Shown piece after piece: positions 57,773 to 64,000 of a stretch of DNA of 64,000 nucleotides; position 1 is the first letter of the stretch; every line of letters starts with the position of its first letter. The notes beneath the pieces were generated by a model. That model did not search any database. It saw nothing but the letters and a program-made list of their open reading frames with translations, and was not told the DNA's origin. Source of the DNA: Meandrina meandrites (taxonomy: Eukaryota; Cnidaria; Anthozoa; Scleractinia; Meandrinidae); assembly GCA_963693305.1 (NCBI GenBank), contig OY855903.1, positions 25,936,455-26,000,454 on the forward strand, in the 5' to 3' direction. Both the position numbers and the translations under genes were made by a program.

Positions 57773-58950
57773 TACCTCTTATTAATCGAGTTCGAGGTCC
57801 GTACTGTAAAATACGGACCGAGTTTTTTCCCGTCGATTTATGGCCCAAGCGCGAAGCGCGCGGGCCATAAATCGATGGGAAAAAAACGAGGATCCGTATT
57901 TTACAGTACGGACCGAGAAAACGAGGTTAATAAGATATTTATTATATCTCTCATTCTGGAGAAAAGAAACCATTTCAAGTCAATCGCGGCTACATTTGAA
58001 TGACGCGCGCGTCAAATGCAAGAAGAAAGCGAAATTTATTGGCTTACGAAAACAGTTTGCAGTTGGCTCGCAGAGACGTGAATCCAAACTTCAAACGTTT
58101 TAATTTTACGATTAATCCGCACAGCTTCTTTCTGTGGAAAACTGGATACAGTTCAAGATTACTTTGAAATAACTCCTGAAGTGATGTGAAGTTCGATAAA
58201 CAGAGAAGAACAACTCTACTGAGAAGAAAGCGGTGACCGCAAGCAACAAACAATGATTTCGTCGAAAACATAAACAACCGGTAAAAACCTCAGAGACCTC
58301 CGTCTACTTTTAAGCGCTTTGTTGTGTCGTCCTGAGAGGTGTTTGGTGCAGAATTCCTGTTGGAAAATGAGTGCACTATCGAACTTTTGTCTGGGGTGAA
58401 CTCGAACTATCCGGCCGTTTTCAAAATAATAAGCGGACGTCGTTAAAAATTTGCCGAAGAGATCGTCAAGAACAGCAGCAGGTACGTTGTTTTGAATGTT
58501 TTGTTCGTTTACTCTCGACTAGCCTGCGAATACAGCCGCCTCTCATTCCAGGAGCGATGAGAGGCGGCTGTATTCGACAAACTCTCGCCAAAACTCTTTA
58601 AATCTTTTTCATTCAGAATTCGACTTCTCTATACCTTTCGGCAGAGAGAAAATTGTCAAGTTTTTGACTTGTGTGATGCTCGGGGTCGGGGACGCTTTCA
58701 GTTTCTAAAAGATCTGTAAAATCTAGTTTGAATTTTGTAAGACCCTGTTCTTTTCGCTTTTGTTTCTCAAAATGTTTTGTCCGAATTCAGATGTTTTCAA
58801 AGTAGCTTTCAAAATTTTCGTTGTAAGAGATTTTGATAAACAAAACTTATCGCATCAGGAGAACTCTCAAATTTCGCGGGCCGTACTGTAGAATACGGCC
58901 CGTAAAATTGACCAATCACAGCGCGCGTACTGTCTTAGAGATATAATAAA
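57773..58950. mobile_element. 1178-bp insertion with hairpins, right arm only
   Basis: The left arm is continuous at this point (about 19156-19162), so this is an insertion or its loss from the left. TAAA occurs at both borders. It contains three hairpins: 57777-57935 (about 70-bp arms around GCGCGAAGCGC, including CCGTACTGTAAAATACGG), 58526-58573 (24-bp arms with ACAGCCGCCTCTCAT), and about 58877-58906 (GGCCGTACTGTAGAATACGGCC). The motif TTTATTATATCTCT at 57938-57952 recurs inverted at the right end. It has no coding frame that I recognise and is likely a composite of non-autonomous elements. Confidence 0.55.
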
Positions 58951-60088
58951 GTGGTTTCTTTCAAAGGTTTCCTATCTATTTAATAACAATTTTCAATAAG
59001 CGAAAGTAGTGTTTTCAGTTCAGGTCTTTTCTGGGCTAATATCCGACATTTCAGTTTATGGACAGTGCTTGAAGTCAAAATATGAAGAAGTGTGTCGGGC
59101 CGATTTCACTATCAGCTGGGATGGCTGCTTGGAACTTACACTGCTTTTACTTTTTGAAAAGACTAAATGAAAAATTGTAATACAGTGATGAACCTTTTAC
59201 GATCAATTTTCCTTAAATTTGGTTTTGTCGTTTTTGGTGTTGTAGGAAGAAGAAACTTTTATCAGTGGAGGACTCTATGCAGACAAAATCAAGCAATGAT
59301 CATGCGTGAAGGAATTCCTGCGATTACAGTGTAAAGTAACAAACAAAAACAGCGTTTGTTTTCATTTTTATCTGTTGAAGGCATAAAATTTTTATTTCTC
59401 TCAAGCAGTTAAGCAACAGTTTTTATTTCAAACTGATTTTTAAGGGTTTTTTCCGCGATAATGATTAAAAACATTTCGTAAGAATCGCGAACGGGTGAGA
59501 TACGCGCGGTTTTAAGTTAAAATGGGAAGGTGGGTTGGTGGGGGAGGGAGGGAGGAGGGGTTAAGGCAGTGTACGGTGAGAGAACAGTTCCAAAACTAGC
59601 TCTAACTTTTCGTTTGTTTCGATCCGAACCGGATCGAAACCGGGTAAGCGATAGGGTGAGGGTGAGGGGAGGGGAGGGGAGGGAAGGTAAGGGGGGTTTA
59701 CTGTCGGGCTGCTTAAAGTGTACGGTGTCTGGGCCGATCCCTGTACTATAATCGTGTCAAATGTGAAAACAAGCCCATTGATAAATGTCTGAAGAAATGG
59801 GAGAGGGAGAAAAAAACGTAATCTCGAGATACAGACCTGTTCTACCAGTCACTATTTATGTGTTCTTTGGTCTTCTTTGCGCGAGATTGGTTACGAGGTG
59901 GGCGAAGGCACGCCGGGAGTCACGGGAAGACATGAAGGATTCTGTCCCTTGGTCTTCATCCACTCTAGTTTTCAGTTCTCTCTCGCACCAAAAACATGCA
60001 AATAGAGACTTGGCACAAGTCTGCTTCTCGAGTTGCGAGAAATGTTTATTGAAATCTTTATAATTAATAAAAGATATAACTGGACACA
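58951..60088. other. Intergenic, right arm
   Basis: Mirror of about 18010-19155, with the hairpin GTTTCGATCC/GGATCGAAAC at 59616-59640 and a G-rich tract at about 59530-59570 and 59660-59695. Possible 3'-UTR exon of the TPR-CHAT gene from 59246. No coding gene is supported. Confidence 0.35.
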
Positions 60089-60191
60089 TAAAGTCGAATA
60101 TCGTAAAAAATGTTGTGGTTATTCATCGTGGTAGAGTACAATAATAAATAATTTTTTCGTTTGTCTCACGAAGTAGTCACGTGTGATGGAG

Positions 60192-60235
60192 ATCGCGACG
60201 TTTCGACTGCACACTGCTAGTCTTCATCAGGCGAT
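60192..60235 (-). ncRNA. Hammerhead-ribozyme-like motif (3' repeat)
   Basis: On the minus strand the 44 bases read stem I ATCGC, core CTGATGA, one extra A, stem II (GACT-A-GCA, loop GTG, TGC-AGTC), core GAAA, minimal stem III with the cleavage triplet GTC, and stem I return strand GCGAT. All strands pair perfectly. Penelope-like elements are known to carry type I hammerheads with very short stem III in their terminal repeats, and this sits in the terminal repeat on the coding strand. Stem III (AC/GT without a loop) could only form well in a dimer. Confidence 0.65.
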
Positions 60236-60259
60236 AAGGTCGACTGGTTATGCGTAAAC

Positions 60260-60290
60260 TTATAAAGCACGCTGCTGCGCTGTGATTGGT

Positions 60291-60325
<35 letters not shown>

Positions 60326-61507
60326 CTCGCTGTTCCGATGCTCTGTTGTTCCCTCGGCGGTCCGCTGTCGTACAGTTCTCCTGTTGTTGTGTTTTTTGAT
60401 CGTGGTCATCCATGCTTCAGGAATTTCAATTCCACTATCCCTGTTGATGTTATTAGGGTGAAGTCTTATGTGAATTGCCTCTTTGACCCTGCGTTTGTAC
60501 CAGTGTGGGTCACGATCAATAAACTTTACCTCATTCCAAAGCGGGTAGTGTCCGGTGTTGTTGGTGTGTTCTGCAACGGCGGAGGTCTGGGTACTGGCGA
60601 ATCGGATGTCCCGGTCGTGTTCTTTGATCCTGTCTTGCATAGGTCTTCCAGTCTCACCGATGTAAACTTTGCCGCACTCACAGGGAATCCTGTAAACAAC
60701 GCCATCCTGCTTAGTCGAATCAACAGCGTCTTTCGGCCGTACTAGGTGTGATCGTAGTGTAGTTTCCGACTTGAAAACAGCGCGCACGCCTTGTTGTTGT
60801 AGGCAGCGGCGAAGTTGCTCAGAAAGACCTTTGACGTAAGGTAAAACCGCAGTGGATTTAAACTCGGTGGCGACTTCGGCATTGGTGTTTGGTTTCCTGG
60901 TCTTGGTGATCTTCTGCAAGAAAGAAAAAGGATAACCATTAGATACAAGAACAGATGACAGATGTTTTTTCTCCTTCGAAATAACAGACGGTTTTGTTAC
61001 GAGGCGTTTAGCACGCTCGTAAAGACACTTAACAATACCACGTTTAACTGATTGAGGGTGATGTGAATCATACGCTAAGTATTGATCAGTGTGCGTAGGC
61101 TTCCTGTATACGCTGGTGGTGAGGCGGCCGTCTGGTTCTCTCGAAACTGCGGTGTCAAGGAAGGCGAGTTTGCTGTCACTCTCTGTTTCCATGGTGAAGC
61201 GGATGGAAGGCTGCTGGTTGTTGAGATGTTGTAAGAAGCTATCAACGTTTTCGCGATCCAAGATGGTGAAGGTGTCGTCTACGTAGCGTTTCCATATTTT
61301 AGGCTTGTGGGATGATGAAGCTATTGCCTGCTCCTCAAAGCTCTCCATGTAGAGGCAATTCACATAAGACTTCACCCTAATAACATCAACAGGGATAGTG
61401 GAATTGAAATTCCTGAAGCATGGATGACCACGATCAAAAAACACAACAACAGGAGAACTGTACGACAGCAGACCGCCGGGGGAACAACAGAGCATCGGAA
61501 CAGCGAG

Positions 61508-61542
<35 letters not shown>

Positions 61543-61543
61543 A
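60260..61543 (-). pseudogene. Penelope reverse transcriptase/GIY-YIG fragment
   Basis: The open frame is 427 codons, but its first 64 codons are read through the inverted terminal repeat and are not native protein. Native sequence begins at the junction near 61350 (LYMESFEEQ), just before the catalytic RT box YVDD (residues 87-90). It continues through thumb-like sequence (LAFLDTAVSREPDG, VYRKPTHTDQYL) to the GIY-YIG nuclease, seen as GVVYRIPCECGKVYIGETGR at about residues 280-300 with a CEC zinc-binding pair. The N-terminal half of the RT is missing, so the copy is dead. The frame remains open to its natural C-terminus, indicating a recent insertion. Confidence 0.85.
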
Positions 61544-61597
61544 CCAATCACAGCGCAGCAGCGTGCTTTATAAGTTTACGCATAACCAGTCGACCTT

Positions 61598-61641
61598 ATC
61601 GCCTGATGAAGACTAGCAGTGTGCAGTCGAAACGTCGCGAT
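61598..61641 (+). ncRNA. Hammerhead-ribozyme-like motif (inverted 5' repeat)
   Basis: The same 44-base motif as at 60192-60235, on the plus strand because this terminal repeat is inverted: CTGATGA at 61603-61609, stem II 61611-61628, GAAA 61629-61632, and the expected cut after C61636. Stem I is ATCGC (61598-61602) with GCGAT (61637-61641). It is identical in all core and stem bases to the other copy. Confidence 0.65.
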
Positions 61642-61702
61642 CTCCATCACACGTGACTACTTCGTGAGACAAACGAAAAAATTATTTATTAAAGTCGAAT
61701 AT

Positions 61703-62538
61703 GTTTAACTTATTTGTTATATAGTTATAAAAGGAAAACAAATATTTCATTGTTGTCGATGGAAGATTGTTAAGCGGAGCTTGACCCCAGGAGGGAACTC
61801 CAATATGAAATGGCCGGGTATGCTGTTCGTCTCGCTTGGGGATGCAAATTAAGAACTTTGGTCACACTTGGGGTATTCAGGACAAAACGCACAAAACTTC
61901 CCTTAAGAGGTTTTCTTCAGGGTTGTGCGTGAAAAACGCTGTCACACTGTGAAAATGGTGTGTACTTACCATTTAGCCGACAGAAAACCCGGAAAGTTCG
62001 GTTGAAAGTCAAATGGAACAGTAATCTCTCGAAAAATCCATTCGGAAATCGTGGACTATCTACAGAAGTACTCACCTTTTTCCGTTCGGAATGGAACATC
62101 GGAAATTTCCTTACCATTTACACGGTTACCCAGAGCCAGCCTCCCATCAACAGAAAACAAATAACAGGAAACCGAGCTGCAAATGGTAAGCAGCATCTCT
62201 TTCGGTTGTTTTGCTGATTTTGAGAACACTCTTACCACTATTTAATGGTCATCAGATCCGTTTCCTTCCGACAAATTGTAAGCACCCGATATCTTTTAGG
62301 AATCAAGAAAGCTTGATCCACGCCCAGATTGATCTCCTTTAGAGGTTTAATTCAGATTTTTCCGACGAGCATTCCCGTCCCTTTCATATGGTAGCTCCAC
62401 CTCCGAGAAGCTTGCCGCTACTAAAAACTAAACTAAGGGCTATATACAAAATAGAACTAATTACAGCCAGGAATAACAAAATGGAAACTATACTTTAAAA
62501 AAAACATATTTAGCATAGCATTGTTGAATCTACTTTAA
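61703..62538. other. Intergenic, right arm
   Basis: Mirror of about 17148-18010. Open frames on both strands around 61917-62217 reflect a short inverted motif (AATGGTAAGTACTCACC-like in the left arm) and have no domains. Confidence 0.35.
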
Positions 62539-62910
62539 AGGGAACCTCCACTCTTACGACAAGAAGAGTTTGAATTGTTTGAAATAATTCCTAAATTCCA
62601 AATTTTACAGGTCAAGGGAGAGGTAGCATTCAATAATAACAGTAAATGAAAAAGTTTATGGCTTTTAAATTTCCAGAGCGCCGCCATTTTGGATTTTATG
62701 ACGTGCTATCGTTGCCGCTATTGTTTGCAATAAGGCAATCATTACACGTCATAAATCCAAAATGGCGGCGGGCGGGAAATTTCAAAACCACAAACTATTC
62801 CACTTTTTGTTACTATTAAATGTTATTTGTCTCTTGACCTGTAAGATTTGGAAATTGGGCATTATTTCAAAGAATCCAACGTCAACTTGTCATAAGAATG
62901 GAGGTTCCGT
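62539..62910. mobile_element. TTAA-flanked fold-back MITE (right arm copy)
   Basis: Mirror of the left-arm MITE, with TTAA at 62535-62538 and 62911-62914 and the same GGAACCTCCA ends. Shared by both arms. Confidence 0.65.
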
Positions 62911-62914
62911 TTAA

Positions 62915-63765
62915 ACAGTATATGAAATTTAGATTTTTAATTCATCAAAATTAAACATAGGCAAATATCGATATTAAATCAAAATTGTTTTTTCTGTCTG
63001 CAAGCTGAGGTTTTTGTTGTCATTCTTTTTTTGTTTTGAATTTTCATAGCATGTAATGAAGTAAAGTAATGAAGAGCCAATAAAAATGTGAAACTGAAAA
63101 GTAGCTGAACACATGAGTTGTGTCTATTTTCTGTAGCGCTGATACTAAACATTATTTCTTTTCTTTTCTTTTTTTATTGTATCACCGACACAAGTTTCAC
63201 ACATCAGTTACATGCCGTAGAATTCCTAAAGGACCGTCCCGTTACTTTTCGTGTTCAGCTGGCCAAAGTCTAGTGCAAGCTATTTCCCGATGCTGTTTCT
63301 TTCGCTTGTTCGTTAATTTTAGTTTCGGATGGTTGCAATATACAATTTATGAAAATGGTTCTAACTTTTGGCTAAAATCTTTGTGTGGGGTCATGTCAAA
63401 ACTAATGCATAGTACTTCATGAGGTTTTATTTGCCTTTTTCAAGTCAATCTTTGCAAAATTAATCTGGGCATTCTTTTATGAATTGAACTTCAGGTACAG
63501 TTTTTAAGAAGGAATTATACGCGAAAACAATATGAAAATATGATTATAACTTGCAAAGTGGCTGAATAATTGAGACAAAAGTATAGAAGTAAGTTTTTGA
63601 AAGCGTGACGTTTTAAACGCTGTTTTTAAATGTTATGAAATGCTTATTGAGCCGAAGAACAATATATGTAAAAATTTTGTGCCTTGGTCATTCAAGAACA
63701 TTCAGTAATTTATACACGATGAAAACAAAGTCAAAACTCCGAGGGAAAAGGAATTTATTTAATAA
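62915..63765. other. Intergenic, outer part of right arm
   Basis: Mirror of 15931-16770. No gene is supported; the open frame at 63120-63422 is kept only in part in the other arm. Confidence 0.35.
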
Positions 63766-64000
63766 ATAATAATAATAATAATAATAATAATAACGAATTT
63801 TTAAACAGGATGGCCCTTCAGTACATGCGTACTGTTATCAAAGGGGTCCTGTAAAAAGAAAAATATATATAACAATATAAAAATAAAAATACATCATATA
63901 AAAGGATAAAAGGTAAAAAGTTAAAAATCTATTAAATTATGCTTACTTAACCTATAAAAATAATTCGTTTAAAGACTGCCTAAATAAAACCCTACTGCTA
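63766..64000 (-). mobile_element. LINE 3' end (partial, runs off window)
   Basis: On the plus strand an (AAT)n tract (63766-63793) is followed by CGAATTTTTAAACAGGATGG and AT-rich sequence. Read on the minus strand this is a LINE 3' UTR ending in a TTA repeat, as in CR1/L2-type elements. It begins exactly where homology to the left arm stops, so it is either an insertion into the right arm or the arm's outer border. Confidence 0.5.

Larger units (their letters stand above)
60102..61689 (-). mobile_element. Penelope-like retroelement with inverted terminal repeats
   Basis: The insertion is flanked by a perfect 13-bp target duplication TAAAGTCGAATAT (60089-60101 and 61690-61702); the left arm has one related copy near 18015-18027 and no element. 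It encodes the C-terminal part of a Penelope reverse transcriptase fused to a GIY-YIG endonuclease on the minus strand. Two 340-bp copies of the element end (60143-60482 and 61351-61690) are inverted to each other, the upstream one in reverse orientation. Such inverted, truncated copies are typical of Penelope-like elements. It postdates the separation of the arms. Confidence 0.9.
36677..63765 (-). repeat. Right arm of giant inverted repeat
   Basis: Reverse-complement counterpart of 15931-36636, about 6.4 kb longer because of insertions absent from the left arm: minisatellite expansion (46006-46290), SINE (47581-47890), Kolobok-type element (48943-50775), MITE (51768-51921), nine TPR units, a 1178-bp insertion (57773-58950) and a Penelope-like element (60102-61689). 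Most insertions have clean empty sites in the left arm. Confidence 0.95.

Noticed and set aside
60290..60745. 151-codon plus-strand frame in the Penelope element
   Set aside because: It is the antisense of the coding region through the terminal repeat.

Overview
The window looks like nuclear DNA of a cnidarian, most likely an anthozoan such as a reef-building coral. It is AT-rich, genes are sparse, one gene has an intron with ordinary GT-AG borders, and transposable elements dominate: L1/Tx1-like and CR1/L2-like LINEs, a Penelope-like element, a tRNA-derived SINE, a Kolobok-type element with a THAP domain, and many MITEs. Large TPR-CHAT proteins and single-exon rhodopsin-like receptors are typical of expanded coral gene families. 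The species cannot be named from the sequence.

Region 1 (1-15930) appears once in the window and is mostly repeats. It holds a mariner-like MITE, a Harbinger-like element with C/G runs next to its ends, a hAT-like element, a nearly complete L1/Tx1-like LINE on the minus strand (ORF2 5980-9774, broken by one stop codon), a TTAA-flanked MITE and a 5'-truncated CR1/L2-like LINE. Only one weak exon candidate (12218-12475) stands out as possible host coding sequence.

Region 2 (15931-63765) is a giant inverted repeat: a left arm of about 20.7 kb (15931-36636), a 40-bp spacer (36637-36676), and a right arm of about 27.1 kb (36677-63765). Each arm carries the same three genes: a TPR-CHAT protease-like gene (19277-23380 minus; 52470-57653 plus), a 336-residue rhodopsin-like GPCR (28841-29851 plus; 43507-44517 minus), and a two-exon stathmin-domain-like coiled-coil gene (31076-32700 plus; 40670-42294 minus). 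The axis lies between two copies of a fold-back element whose terminal inverted repeats contain arrays of about 22-bp units.

The arms are nearly identical in coding sequence (the GPCRs differ at 6 of 336 residues by my count) but differ by clean insertions. The right arm alone has a SINE, the Kolobok element, a 154-bp MITE, a 1178-bp insertion, a Penelope-like element with a 13-bp target duplication, and nine extra 40-residue TPR units. The left arm alone has a 148-bp MITE and a premature stop in the stathmin-like gene. This is what a real, fairly young palindromic duplication would show. It is also what two heterozygous haplotypes of one locus, wrongly joined head to head at the fold-back element, would show. 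The sequence alone cannot decide.

The three genes have no obvious shared pathway. The TPR-CHAT protein combines a variable superhelical sensor-like array with a caspase-like protease domain that keeps its His and Cys, and is the most interesting functional candidate. The Penelope copy carries two hammerhead-ribozyme-like motifs in opposite orientation, one in each terminal inverted repeat.
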